The notes under the pieces are model-generated. The model ran no database searches and was not told the origin of the DNA. It saw only the letters and a list, made by a program, of their open reading frames with translations. From JALZAI01 sp038212215 (GTDB lineage: Bacteria; Actinomycetota; Actinomycetes; Mycobacteriales; Jatrophihabitantaceae), in the NCBI GenBank assembly GCA_038212215.1, contig JBBQUT010000007.1:1-64000 (forward strand): DNA of 64,000 nt, read 5' to 3'. Below, one piece after another: positions 26,141-34,764 of this stretch (positions are counted from its first letter, which is position 1; the number at the start of each line of letters is the position of its first letter). The position numbers and the translations under genes are program-made.

Positions 26141-26569
26141 ATGGCGCATGCGCAGCGGACTGTGGTCATCGAGCGACCCATCGGTGAAGTCTTCGCGTAT
26201 CTGGCCGACGCCACGAACGACCCGAAATGGCGACCCGAGGTCGTCACGATCAATCACGTCAGCGGGTCGGGCGTCGGTGCCGTGTATACCCAGACGATGA
26301 AGGGTCCTGGCGGCCGCAAGATCGCCGGCGACTTCCGGATCACCCGCCACGACGAACCCACCCGGTTGGACTTCGAGGTCATCGCCGGCCCCGCCCGCCC
26401 GACCGGCTCCTACACGCTGCGCGACCCGGGCACCGGATCGACCGAGGTCACGTTCACGATGGACCTCAAGCCCCGCGGATTCATGTTGCTGATGACCCCC
26501 ATGATCAACAAACAGGTCACGGCCGAGGTCGCGCATCTCGACAATCTGTCGGACGCGATGAACCGCTGA
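26141..26569 (+). CDS. SRPBCC (polyketide cyclase-like) protein
   Basis: 142 residues. VVIERPIGEVFAYLADATND, PKWRPEV, RPTGSYTLRDPGTGSTEVTF (spread over the central sheet) and the closing helix KQVTAEVAHLDNLSDAM define a START-like ligand-binding domain. It probably binds a small hydrophobic molecule. No enzymatic residues can be assigned. It stands alone after the ABM gene, 104 bases away. Confidence 0.85.
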   Translation: MAHAQRTVVIERPIGEVFAYLADATNDPKWRPEVVTINHVSGSGVGAVYTQTMKGPGGRKIAGDFRITRHDEPTRLDFEVIAGPARPTGSYTLRDPGTGSTEVTFTMDLKPRGFMLLMTPMINKQVTAEVAHLDNLSDAMNR

Positions 26570-26639
26570 ACGCCAGCCCGGATAGGTGCTGTCGCCGATC
26601 TGGGCGCCGGGACCGACCATTCGTTGCAGTGTGCTGCCC

Positions 26640-27350
26640 GAGCGCCCGGACCACCAGCAGCTACACCACGCCTAACCTCGGCAGCCTGCTCACTGCCGGA
26701 CACGTGTCGTGGGCCTGGTACGCCCAGGGCTACACCGCCATGAAGACCGCCAACGCCGCTGGTGGCGGCGCGCTGCCTCCGGCGGACTGCGTGGCGCACG
26801 TGCCGAATTACCCGTGCGTGTTCGACCCGAGCGACATCCCGCCGAGTACGTCCCCGGCCAGTCCGACGAACCCACCCATATTCGCGATTACACACACCTT
26901 GCCAGCGATATCAACGCGAACGCGCTGCCGGCGGTCAGCTTCGTGAAGGGGCTCGGCTACCACAGCGAACATCCCGGTCTAGGAGACACCCTCAGCAGCG
27001 GCGTCCAGTTCGTCACCCAGACCGTCAACGAGATCACCAGCCACGTCCCGGACGCGCTCGTGCTGCTCACCTGGGATGAGTCCGATGGCTACTTCGATCA
27101 CGTCGCACCGCCTGTCGGCACCGGGGCAAGCGCCGTGGACGGGCAGGCCTACGGCCCGCGGGTGCCGCTGCTCGCACTCGGCTTCGGGGCCGCTGGCGGG
27201 ATCGTGTCCCACACCCAGCTCGAGCACTCTTCGATCGTGAAGTTCATCGAATGGAACTTCCTCGGGGCAACCGGTCAGCTCCACGCCCGCGACAATGCCG
27301 TGCACAACCTCGGCAGCCTGCTCTCACCGAAATTGCACGTCCCGTCTTGA
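26640..27350 (+). pseudogene. Truncated, frameshifted phosphoesterase
   Basis: A phospholipase C/acid phosphatase-type phosphoesterase is readable in two frames. The first part (YTTPNLGSLL, WAWYAQGYTAMKTANA, NYPCVFDPSDIP) runs to about 26838. It continues one frame over (EYVPGQSDEPTHIRDYTHLA, ALPAVSFVKG, LVLLTWDESDGYFDHVAPP, HSSIVKFIEWNFLG) to a TGA at 27350. The frame change lies near 26838-26842. The N-terminal third, with the metal-binding ENKxY region of the family, is missing. The gene is therefore broken twice. Confidence 0.8.
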
Positions 27351-27352
27351 GA

Positions 27353-27374
27353 CCCCGGTTGCAGCACAGCGGGG
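27353..27374. terminator. Possible shared terminator
   Basis: CCCCG and CGGGG flank 12 bases between the convergent phosphoesterase remnant and arsM. Weak, but correctly placed to end arsM transcription. Confidence 0.3.
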
Positions 27375-27375
27375 G

Positions 27376-28320
27376 CTAGAACACCTCCACACTCGCCGGG
27401 GTCAGCGCGGCGGCCGTGTCCTGCTGGCAGCCGCAGCTGCCGGCCGGGCGTGAGTCGCGGCAGCACGTCGATTTCGCCGACGGCTCGCAGCAGACTGCCT
27501 GTTCGGAACTCGAGCAGCATTGGGCGGGTTTGGTGGCCCGGACGACGGCGCTGTGCATCCCGGGCGCTGCTTCGTGGGTGAAGGCGACCTCGGCGTCGGT
27601 AAACCCGACCGCGGCGAGTCCGTCGAGGTACTCCGCTCGTGACAGTGCCCCGGCTATGCAGCCGAGGTAGGAGCCGCGCTCGGCGCGCATCTGCGGTGTC
27701 AGGTGGTCCTCGGCCACGATGTCAGAGATGCCGATGCGCCCACCCGGGGCCAGGACCCGATACATCTCGGCCAACACCGCGGGCTTGTCCGTCGACAGGT
27801 TGATCACGCAGTTGGAGATGACGACGTCGACCGCCGCGCCTGGCAGGGGAATGTCCTCGATGGTGCCCTTAAGGAACTCGACGTTGACCGCCGCGGCTCT
27901 GGCGGCGTTCGCCCGTGCCAGGTCGAGCATCTCATCGGTCATGTCGACGCCGTAGGCGAAGCCGCTCGGCCCGACCCGCTTCGCCGACAGCAACACGTCG
28001 ATGCCACCACCCGAGCCCAGATCCAGCACCCTCTCCCCCGCACGCAGATCGGCAACCGCCATCGGGTTGCCGCACCCCAAGCTCGCGGCAACGGCCTCGG
28101 CCGGCAACTCCTCCTGCTCGCCCGAGCTGTAGAGCGCGGAACCAAACGCCGGACCGACCGCGGCGCCACTCGCACAACACGAGTCGGCGTCGTCCGTCGC
28201 GGACGGGGTGCCGCACCGCGTCGCATCGACGACAGCCAAAGCGTCCTGCGCGGTACTCGTTACCGCAACGGCGGCCGCGGCGTAACGCGCCCGCACTTCT
28301 TCGCGAACCTGATCGGTCAT
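27376..28320 (-). CDS. arsM: Arsenite S-adenosylmethionine methyltransferase
   Basis: 314 residues from ATG 28320 (GGAGCG upstream). The SAM fold shows VLDLGSGGGIDVLLSAKRVG, GVDMTDEMLDLARANA, NCVINLSTDK and PGGRIGISDIVAED. Arsenic-binding cysteines are present at DSCCASG, SLGCGNP, ISNCVINL and GYLGCIAG. The C-terminal 45 residues add four cysteine pairs (QCC, VCC, TCC, SCGC), a tail that can hold further metalloid. The enzyme methylates As(III) to volatile or less toxic forms in the cytoplasm. It is divergent from an arsenic-type ArsR gene, which should repress it. Confidence 0.93.
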   Translation of the reverse strand: MTDQVREEVRARYAAAAVAVTSTAQDALAVVDATRCGTPSATDDADSCCASGAAVGPAFGSALYSSGEQEELPAEAVAASLGCGNPMAVADLRAGERVLDLGSGGGIDVLLSAKRVGPSGFAYGVDMTDEMLDLARANAARAAAVNVEFLKGTIEDIPLPGAAVDVVISNCVINLSTDKPAVLAEMYRVLAPGGRIGISDIVAEDHLTPQMRAERGSYLGCIAGALSRAEYLDGLAAVGFTDAEVAFTHEAAPGMHSAVVRATKPAQCCSSSEQAVCCEPSAKSTCCRDSRPAGSCGCQQDTAAALTPASVEVF

Positions 28321-28342
28321 CACACGCTCCAATCGACGAACT

Positions 28343-28354
28343 TCGATATATCGA
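28343..28354. promoter_or_regulatory. Palindrome in the arsM-arsR gap
   Basis: TCGATATATCGA is a perfect 12-base palindrome 23 bases before the arsM start. It is a candidate ArsR half of a two-site operator region. Confidence 0.55.
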
Positions 28355-28363
28355 CCGTTGCCG

Positions 28364-28383
28364 ATTGATCGACGTTTGTCAAT
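28364..28383. promoter_or_regulatory. ATTGA-N10-TCAAT dyad before arsR
   Basis: ATTGA and TCAAT flank ten bases, similar in form to ArsR operators. It lies 21 bases before the arsR ATG and probably mediates autoregulation. Confidence 0.5.
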
Positions 28384-28403
28384 ATGAATGACACACTGGG
28401 GTC

Positions 28404-28754
28404 ATGCCGACGACGTTGCCGATACTCATGGAAGACGCCCTGACCTGCTGCAGTCCCATGACCGGCGGCGTCATCGACAGCGCCGAGGCCGAGCGCCTGG
28501 CCCGGGTCTTCAAGGCACTGGGCGACCCGACTCGGGTCCGTCTCGTGTCCCTGATCGCCGCTCACCAGGACGGCGAAGCCTGCGTGTGCGACCTCACCGA
28601 CCCAGTCGGACTCAGCCAACCCACTGTCTCCCATCACCTCAAACAACTCGTCGACGCTGGTTTGCTCACCCGCGACCAGCGCGGCCGGTGGGCCTACTAC
28701 CGAGTCATCGACAGCGCCCTGGACGCCCTTGCCGCGGCGCTGCACGGGCAGTAA
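28404..28754 (+). CDS. arsR: Arsenic-responsive ArsR repressor
   Basis: 116 residues. The winged helix is ARVFKALGDPTRVRLVSLIA, then VGLSQPTVSHHLKQLVDAGLL, and RGRWAYYRV. The alpha3 motif EACVCDLT contains the CxC of As(III)-sensing ArsR proteins, and a CC pair near the N-terminus (LTCCSPM) may supply a third sulfur. Binding of arsenite should release the operator and switch on the divergent arsM. Start at 28404 is chosen for ORF length; ATG 28428 is possible. Confidence 0.93.
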   Translation: MPTTLPILMEDALTCCSPMTGGVIDSAEAERLARVFKALGDPTRVRLVSLIAAHQDGEACVCDLTDPVGLSQPTVSHHLKQLVDAGLLTRDQRGRWAYYRVIDSALDALAAALHGQ

Positions 28755-28839
28755 CGGATCGTCCAAACTTGGGACTCCGCTGGCCCGTCCCATGCCTGGC
28801 GCAGCGCGGGCGCCTGGCGGCGTGTCAGAACCGGTTCCC

Positions 28840-29796
28840 CTAAGGACCCACGTGAGCCGGTAGTCCGAACCGGGTGAGATCGGCGGTAAGGAATGCGGTC
28901 ACTTCTGAGACGCGTCCGCTCCGGACGGTGAGGACGTCGAGGCCGCCGGGCACGTACAGTTCCGCGCCATCGTCCCAGAGGTAAGTGCCGAAGCTGAGCT
29001 GGTTGTTCGCGCCGGTGGGAAGGAAACGCCACCGGGATCGCAGCGGGCCGCGGAGCAGGAAGGCGCGGATGTCGTCGTGGCCGCAGTACCACTCGGGCAA
29101 CGGCGGCATCGAGTAGCGCGCGTCGTCGGTGAGCATCGCGACGATCGCGTCGACGTCCCCGGCGTGCCAGGCATCGGCCCAGCGCAAGCCGATCGCGGCC
29201 GTCGCGTCGTCGGCGAGGTCGTGCAGGGCCGCCTGCTGAGTCGGTGCGGACCTGTTGATCGCCTTGCGCGCTCGCTGCAGGGCGCTGTTGACCGACGCGG
29301 TAGACGTGTCAAGCTGATCGGCCACTTCGGCTGCTGAGAACCCGAGCACCTCACAGAGGATCAGCACTGCCCGCTGGATCGCAGAAAGGTGCTGCAGCGC
29401 GGCGACGAACGCGAGGTCGACGCTCTCGCGGGCGAGGTAGTGCGCCTCGGGTGACATGTCCGGGTAGGGCTCGAGCCAACTGATCTCGGTCGCGGGCGTG
29501 CCGGGTACGACATCGATGGGCAGCTCGCGGCGAGCGCGCCGCTCGCAGGCTGTGAGGCAGCGGTTGGTGGCGATCTTGTACAGCCAAGCACGGACGTGGC
29601 CCCGCTCGTCAAGACGTCCGACACTGCGCCACGCCCGCACCAGGGTTTCCTGGACCGCGTCCTCGGCGTCGTGGAAGGACCCGAGCATCCGGTAGCAATG
29701 CGCCAGCAACTCCTCGCGGTACGGAGCAACCAATTGCTCGAACGCATGGTCGTCGCCGGACCGCGCCGCGTCGAGCAGCGCAGCGGACGCGGTCAT
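28840..29796 (-). CDS. ECF sigma factor with SnoaL-like C-terminal domain (SigG-like)
   Basis: 318 residues from ATG 29796; the open frame upstream overlaps the divergent gene and is not coding. Region 2: YREELLAHCYRMLGSFHDAE, DAVQETLVRAWRSVG. Region 4: LSAIQRAVLILCEVLGFSAAEV, TASVNSALQRARKAI. Residues 190-318 form a SnoaL-like domain (RWADAWHAGDVDAIVAMLTD; PPLPEWYCGHDDIRAFLL). Sigma factors of this type (as M. tuberculosis SigG) do not need a classical anti-sigma factor; the SnoaL domain probably gates activity through a ligand. It faces a separate SnoaL-like gene across 100 bases. Confidence 0.9.
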   Translation of the reverse strand: MTASAALLDAARSGDDHAFEQLVAPYREELLAHCYRMLGSFHDAEDAVQETLVRAWRSVGRLDERGHVRAWLYKIATNRCLTACERRARRELPIDVVPGTPATEISWLEPYPDMSPEAHYLARESVDLAFVAALQHLSAIQRAVLILCEVLGFSAAEVADQLDTSTASVNSALQRARKAINRSAPTQQAALHDLADDATAAIGLRWADAWHAGDVDAIVAMLTDDARYSMPPLPEWYCGHDDIRAFLLRGPLRSRWRFLPTGANNQLSFGTYLWDDGAELYVPGGLDVLTVRSGRVSEVTAFLTADLTRFGLPAHVGP

Positions 29797-29898
29797 CTGT
29801 CCATCATGGCGCGCGGCGATGAATTCGTGCGCCGGCCGGGGTTCCACCTTCGAGAACCGTCCACCAGGACGATCCACGATCGACCAGCAGGAGCAACC

Positions 29899-30318
29899 AT
29901 GAGCGACGAACAGCGAATCCGGGACCTGATCGAGCGGTGGGCCATGGCCGTCCATGCTGGCGACCTGCCCACGGTGCTCGCTGACCACGCGCCCGACATC
30001 GTCATGTTCGACGTCCCGCCACCCGAGCGCGGTGTCCGCGGCCTGGACGCCTATCGCGAGACCTGGCCGGGTTTCTTCGAGTGGCAGGCCTCCGGCGCGG
30101 TGTTCGAGATCGAGTCGCTCGAAGTCACGGCCAGCGCCGACGTCGCGTTCGCCTTCGCGTTGCTGCGATGCGACACGGCAGCGGGCCTTGACCGCAACCC
30201 CGAGCACCGACTACGGCTCACCATCGGGCTGCGCAAGGTGGACGACCGGTGGGTGGTCACGCATGAGCATCACTCCTTCGTCGACGCGACCGGATCGCCC
30301 GACATCGGTGCCGCCTAG
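29899..30318 (+). CDS. SnoaL-like protein divergent from the sigma factor
   Basis: 139 residues, with GCAGGAGCAACC before the ATG. The NTF2-like cone fold is shown by RIRDLIERWAMAVHAGDLPT, HAPDIVMFDVPPP, GVRGLDAYRETW and the end DRWVVTHEHHSFVD. It is a plausible target of the adjacent sigma factor, whose own C-terminal domain has the same fold. No substrate can be deduced. Confidence 0.85.
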   Translation: MSDEQRIRDLIERWAMAVHAGDLPTVLADHAPDIVMFDVPPPERGVRGLDAYRETWPGFFEWQASGAVFEIESLEVTASADVAFAFALLRCDTAAGLDRNPEHRLRLTIGLRKVDDRWVVTHEHHSFVDATGSPDIGAA

Positions 30319-30459
30319 ATCGGCATGATCTCCACGGCGACACTGCTGACGCTGAACCTCGTTCCCGCGGTCCCGGTGGTTCGCTTCGGCGGGCTGCACG
30401 GCAGCCGCTGGCACCCGCGATACCGGACACGGCCCCCGAATCGTGCCCACGCCGAGCGA

Positions 30460-31503
30460 TCAGCCGGCGACCTCCGCGCGCAGCAGTTGAGCTGCGCCTG
30501 ACATGGCCCGCATCTTGCCCATCGCCGACTCGCGGGGCAGATACTTCATGCCGCAGTCGGTCGCGATTACGACTTTCTCGGCCGCCACATGTTCAAGGGC
30601 ACGGCGCACCCGATCGGCGACGATGTCGACGGTTTCGACTTCGTGGTCGGATAGATCGATGACGCCGAGGATGATCGTCTTGCCGTCCAGGTGCGTGAGC
30701 ACGGACGTATCGAGATGCGATTGGGCCGTCTCGACGGAGATCTGATCGCAGGAGCAATCGGCGAGTTCGGGCAGGAACGAATAGCCGGCCGGACGCTCGT
30801 GGATGATTGCCGCGTACCCGAAGCACAGGTGCACCGCGGTCGTGCCCACGACGCCGTCAAGCGCCCGGTTGAGGGCATTGATCCCGTACTGGCGGGCAGC
30901 CTCGGGACGGGCCTGCAGGTACGGCTCGTCGAGTTGCACGATGTCGGCGCCTGCCGCGAAGAGATCGCGAACCTCGGCGTTCACCGCGTCGGCGTATGAG
31001 TAGGAGAGCTGCTCTGCGTCGCGGAAGTAATCATCCTGCGCTTGCTGCGACATCGTGAACGGGCCGGGCACCGTCACCTTGATCGTGCGATCAGTGTGCG
31101 CCCGCAGGAACCGGACGTCGTCGACCTGCACCGGGGTCGGGCGATGGATCGGCCCGACCACTCGCGGCACCGGGTTGGGATGTCCACTGCGGTCCAGCGC
31201 CTCGCCCGGGTTGTCGAGATCCAGTCCCTCGAGCGCGGTGGCGAAGTGGTTCGAGTAGCTCTCGCGCCGGGTCTCGCCGTCGGTGAGGATATCGAGTCCG
31301 GCCTCCTCCTGCGCATGAATCGACAGCAGCGTGGCGTCATCCTGCGCCTCAGTAAGGAACTCCGGTGCCGGTCGCCACAGCTCGCGGGCACGCACTCGCG
31401 GCGGGAAGCGACCGGCAAGCTTTGCCCGATCGATAAGCCAGTCGGGTTGCGCGTAACTGCCGACCAGGCTGGTCGGAAACAACGGCAGATCAGACATCAG
31501 CAA
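30460..31503 (-). CDS. MetE-like (cobalamin-independent methionine synthase family) protein
   Basis: 347 residues, the length of the catalytic half of MetE. Zinc ligands are recognisable: H-x-C in VHLCFGYA, a glutamate further on, and the cysteine in TDCGMKYLPRESAM. TFGSxP-like N-terminus reads FPTSLVGSYAQPDWL. Stand-alone members transfer methyl groups between thiols or other acceptors without the folate-binding half. It sits behind the citryl-CoA-lyase-like and CoA-transferase genes on the same strand, which suggests work on a catabolic intermediate, perhaps demethylation, rather than methionine synthesis. Confidence 0.82.
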   Translation of the reverse strand: MLMSDLPLFPTSLVGSYAQPDWLIDRAKLAGRFPPRVRARELWRPAPEFLTEAQDDATLLSIHAQEEAGLDILTDGETRRESYSNHFATALEGLDLDNPGEALDRSGHPNPVPRVVGPIHRPTPVQVDDVRFLRAHTDRTIKVTVPGPFTMSQQAQDDYFRDAEQLSYSYADAVNAEVRDLFAAGADIVQLDEPYLQARPEAARQYGINALNRALDGVVGTTAVHLCFGYAAIIHERPAGYSFLPELADCSCDQISVETAQSHLDTSVLTHLDGKTIILGVIDLSDHEVETVDIVADRVRRALEHVAAEKVVIATDCGMKYLPRESAMGKMRAMSGAAQLLRAEVAG

Positions 31504-31542
31504 ACCTCGGCTTCAGGAAGGGCCGGTGGACGAATGGGGGGG

Positions 31543-32337
31543 TCAGCCCTCGCTGGGCGGCGCTACGTACACGGCATTGCTCTCGACCTCGTGGAAGACG
31601 GCACCGGCAAGCGGACTGCGCATCTCTTCGGCGATGTGGCCGAGCAGCCCGGCGCAACGGGCCAGCAGCGCGACCCCGCGCAACATGCCGATCGGGATGC
31701 CCAGGTCGGCCAGCGTCGCGCCGCATACACCGGCGCCGTTGAGGGGCAGGGTCTTGCCCAGCACCTCGGGGGCGACCCGACCCACCGCTTCGAACAGCGC
31801 GAGGTGCGGTCCGTACGTGCCTTCGTCGCGGGCCAAGGCGATGATGACCGGCGTGCGCGGATCGCCGTGCTTGTGCAGGTGATGACCCAGGCCGGGCACG
31901 AACGCACCGGACGCGCGGCGCTCGCGGACGGCCCGGATCGCGACGGCGTCCCACCCGGCCTCATCGTTCGGTGCCTCGACCAACGTGTTGAGCACATCGT
32001 GCAGGAACGCGCCGGTGTCCTCACTGACGCCGAGGAAGCGCGAGCCGCCGCCGAGCAGGCCCGAAGCCAGCGCGCCCTGAATGGACTCGGGCGCACTGAG
32101 GTAGGTCAGCCGGGCCGCGATCGCCGTCGGGGTGAAGCCATGATCGGCCAGCGCGACGAGCACGCCTTCGAACACGTGCGTCTGGGGCGGCGTCGGCTCG
32201 CGCAGCGTGATGAGCTGGTACGCGAGTGCACCGAAGCTCACCCGTCCGATGAGCTCGGCCGACAGATCACGGCCCATCAGCGAGATCGTGTCGGGGGTGG
32301 AGACACCGAGCGACGTGGGGTATTCGTGCTCGGTCAT
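31543..32337 (-). CDS. Citryl-CoA-lyase/citrate-synthase-like protein
   Basis: 264 residues, far shorter than citrate synthase (about 370-430) but typical of the citryl-CoA lyase group. Motifs are IGRVSFGALAYQLITLREP, then GGGSRFLGV, and the active-site region FVPGLGHHLHKHGDPRTPV, ending with GLLGHIAEE. Such proteins cleave a citryl-CoA-like thioester to acetyl-CoA and oxaloacetate. It starts 34 bases after the CaiB-type CoA transferase, which could supply the CoA ester. The real substrate is probably a citrate-like intermediate of the neighbouring ring-cleavage pathway; this is inference. Confidence 0.82.
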   Translation of the reverse strand: MTEHEYPTSLGVSTPDTISLMGRDLSAELIGRVSFGALAYQLITLREPTPPQTHVFEGVLVALADHGFTPTAIAARLTYLSAPESIQGALASGLLGGGSRFLGVSEDTGAFLHDVLNTLVEAPNDEAGWDAVAIRAVRERRASGAFVPGLGHHLHKHGDPRTPVIIALARDEGTYGPHLALFEAVGRVAPEVLGKTLPLNGAGVCGATLADLGIPIGMLRGVALLARCAGLLGHIAEEMRSPLAGAVFHEVESNAVYVAPPSEG

Positions 32338-32371
32338 CGATGACTCCTCGGCCGGCCTGCGATTGGTTCAG

Positions 32372-33631
32372 TCACGTCGACGACACCGACGGCTGGTGCT
32401 GGTCGCCGGGCGGATGCGGGTGCGGGTGCTCGGTCCCGACGCCGAGCCAGCTGCGGACCTCGTCGCCGTGTTCGTTGAGCCGGGGCGGCCCGAAGTCGTA
32501 CCTGGCCGGTGTCTCGGACATTCGGATGGGATTGCGGACCGTCGGTACGTCTCCGGCGAGTACAACGGGGTCGAGTCCGAGTGACTGCGCGAGCTCCACG
32601 CCACCGCGCACGTCGTTGATCGGCCCGCAGGGGATTCCCGCCTCGGTCAGGATGTCGAACCACTCCTGCGCTGACTTGGTGGCCAGCCGCTCGAGCAGCA
32701 GCGGGCGCAGCGTATCGCGGTTGTCATTGCGCGCGCCGACGGTGCCGAACCGCTTGTCGGCCGCCACCTCGGGGATGCCCAGCGCATCGGCCAGGGTGCG
32801 GAACTGCCGGTCGTTCCCGGCGATGACGATGAGCTCGCCGTCGCCGGTGGGCAGCGGCTCGTACGGGAATAGCGACAGGTGGGCGTTGCCCATCCGCTGC
32901 GGGACGACGCCGCCCGCCACAAAGGCCGATGTCTGGTTGACCAGCGTCGATAGCGCGGTGGACAGCAGATTGGTCTCGACGTGCTGGCCCACGCCGGTCT
33001 CGTCGCGATGGTGCACTGCGGCGAGAATGCCGATCGCCGAGTGCAGACCGGTCATCACGTCGAACACGGAGATGCCGGCGCGATACGGTGGCCCGTCCGG
33101 CGAGCCGGTCAGGCTCATCAGCCCGGAGACGGCCTGCGCGAGCAGGTCGTAACCCGGCAGCCGAGCACCCTTGTCGGCGCCGAATCCGGAGATCGAGCAG
33201 TAGATCGCGGCGGGGTTTCGCGCTCGCACCGCGTCGTAGTCGAGCCCGAACTTGGCAAGCCCGCCCGGCCGGAAATTCTGGATGGTGACGTCGGCCCGTT
33301 CGGACAGCGCGTGGGCGACGGCAAGATCGTCAGCGTCGCCCAGGTCGAGAACAATCGAGCGCTTGTTCCGGTTGATTGCCAGGTAGTACGTTCCCGTATC
33401 TCCGCGCAGCGGCGGAACCCAGTGCCTCGTGTCGTCACCGGCCGGCGACTCGACCTTGATGACGTCGGCACCGAGGTCGGCGAGCAGCATGGTGCAGTAT
33501 GGGCCGGCGAGCACGCGGGAGAAATCGGCAACGACTACCCCGGCGAGCGGTCCGCCGGGGCGGTCGGGAGGATCCTTAGCAAGCAGGGTCACAGGTCCTC
33601 CGAAGCCGCTGTACGGACGATTGTCCGTCAC
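32372..33631 (-). CDS. CaiB/BaiF-type (family III) CoA transferase
   Basis: 419 residues. The fold is shown by GVVVADFSRVLAGPYCTMLL, ADVIKVESPAGDDTR, NRNKRSIVLDL and IQNFRPGGLAKFGLDYD; the catalytic aspartate is the one in LPGYDLLAQAVSGLM. It moves CoA between carboxylic acids. With the lyase downstream it should activate a dicarboxylic or tricarboxylic acid for cleavage. The C-terminus is His/Pro-rich (TEHPHPHPPGDQHQ), which is unusual and not part of the fold. Confidence 0.92.
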   Translation of the reverse strand: MTDNRPYSGFGGPVTLLAKDPPDRPGGPLAGVVVADFSRVLAGPYCTMLLADLGADVIKVESPAGDDTRHWVPPLRGDTGTYYLAINRNKRSIVLDLGDADDLAVAHALSERADVTIQNFRPGGLAKFGLDYDAVRARNPAAIYCSISGFGADKGARLPGYDLLAQAVSGLMSLTGSPDGPPYRAGISVFDVMTGLHSAIGILAAVHHRDETGVGQHVETNLLSTALSTLVNQTSAFVAGGVVPQRMGNAHLSLFPYEPLPTGDGELIVIAGNDRQFRTLADALGIPEVAADKRFGTVGARNDNRDTLRPLLLERLATKSAQEWFDILTEAGIPCGPINDVRGGVELAQSLGLDPVVLAGDVPTVRNPIRMSETPARYDFGPPRLNEHGDEVRSWLGVGTEHPHPHPPGDQHQPSVSST

Positions 33632-33680
33632 TGTCGTCGGTCCGGTCCGCGATTGTCAAGCAGCGGCAGTGCCGCGCCCG

Positions 33681-34502
33681 TCAGCCGGCGGGCGGACGAG
33701 GCTCCGGTGCGTCGTCAGCCACGACCTCGGAATGCGGCCGGGTCTGCCACAGCGCCCACTCGGCGGAGATGTCGCTTGCCGTGCGCAGCAGCTTGGGCAG
33801 GTGCTCGTGCAGCAGCGTGTGGACGCTGGTCTCGGCCGCATGGACGGTGACGTTCATGGCCGCCCGCACCGTGCCCATCCCGTCGCGTACCGGCACGGCG
33901 ACCGACCGCACGCCGGGGGCCAATTCCTCATCAGCCAGCGCCCAACCCCGGGCGCGGATCTCGCGCAACTCGCGCTCGACGGCATCAGGGGGCCGCGGAG
34001 TGAACGGCGGCAGGCCCGAGCGACTGGGCTCGGCCAGCACCGCCGCGCACGCGTCATCGTCCAGCGCGGCCAGCAGAACCTTGCCCTGCGACGTTTGCAG
34101 CGCCGGGAACCGCGTGCCGATCTCGACCCTTAGGGAGATGATCTTCGGGACGGCGACCCGGGCTACGTACACGATGTCGGAACCGTCGAGCTGGGTCATC
34201 GACGACGATTCGTGGGTGGCCGAGACGAGCTGTTCCATATGCGGTCGCGCGATGTCCCACAGGCCGAGCGCGCTCACGTAGGACATGCCCAGGTGCAGCA
34301 CCTTCGGCGTCAGTTCGAACTGAGCGCGGACCACCCGTACATACCCGAGCTCTTCCAACGTGAGCAGCAGTCGGCGGGCCGTCGGCCGGGCCAGGTCGGT
34401 GACGGTGGCAATCTCGGTCAGGCTCATTCGCGGCCGGCGGGCATCGAAGCAGCGCAGCACGTCGAGGCCGCGGGCCAGCGCCTCGACGAAGTCGGGCCCC
34501 AT
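33681..34502 (-). CDS. IclR-family regulator (PcaR/PobR group)
   Basis: 273 residues from ATG 34502. The winged helix is EALARGLDVLRCFDARRPR, LTEIATVTDLARPTARRLLL; the effector domain has SVSATHESSSMTQLDGSDIVYVAR-like and GTRFPALQTSQGKVLLAAL segments. PcaR/PcaU/PobR members regulate protocatechuate and hydroxybenzoate degradation in response to aromatic acids. It lies between the CoA-transferase operon (same strand, 50 bases) and the divergent ring-cleavage operon, so it probably controls both. Confidence 0.9.
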   Translation of the reverse strand: MGPDFVEALARGLDVLRCFDARRPRMSLTEIATVTDLARPTARRLLLTLEELGYVRVVRAQFELTPKVLHLGMSYVSALGLWDIARPHMEQLVSATHESSSMTQLDGSDIVYVARVAVPKIISLRVEIGTRFPALQTSQGKVLLAALDDDACAAVLAEPSRSGLPPFTPRPPDAVERELREIRARGWALADEELAPGVRSVAVPVRDGMGTVRAAMNVTVHAAETSVHTLLHEHLPKLLRTASDISAEWALWQTRPHSEVVADDAPEPRPPAG

Positions 34503-34640
34503 GCCTCGTCCTGCCACCAGCTGCCTCCTCTGCCTGCGACTGCGGGGCGCTTCATCCGGCGCGAAAAGCATGTTCGCACACGGATGGGCGATGCGGCCGT
34601 GGACCGTGGTCCGGGTTGCCTCCGGCTTGTTGCGAGTCCA

Positions 34641-34716
34641 TTGACACTGCGTGTGTCGACGGGCATTGTTACCTCACGCCGCCCAGCGGACAACTGTACG
34701 AGACGTACGGCTGGGC
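34641..34716 (+). promoter_or_regulatory. Promoter and nested dyads before ligB
   Basis: TTGACA at 34641-34646 is followed after 17 bases by CATTGT, a possible promoter. GACAC/GTGTC (34643-34657) overlaps the -35. Downstream, GCCCAGC (34681-34687) pairs with GCTGGGC (34710-34716), enclosing GTACG-AGA-CGTAC (34696-34708). These are candidates for IclR binding and a leader hairpin. Confidence 0.45.
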
Positions 34717-34764
34717 GATCGGCCGTTTCAGCCGACGGCACCTACGCGCGAGGGGGTCCGGCCT

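Noticed and set aside
31042..32343. Plus-strand frame of 433 codons opposite the MetE-like and lyase genes
   Set aside because: Antisense to two recognised enzymes; no domain visible.
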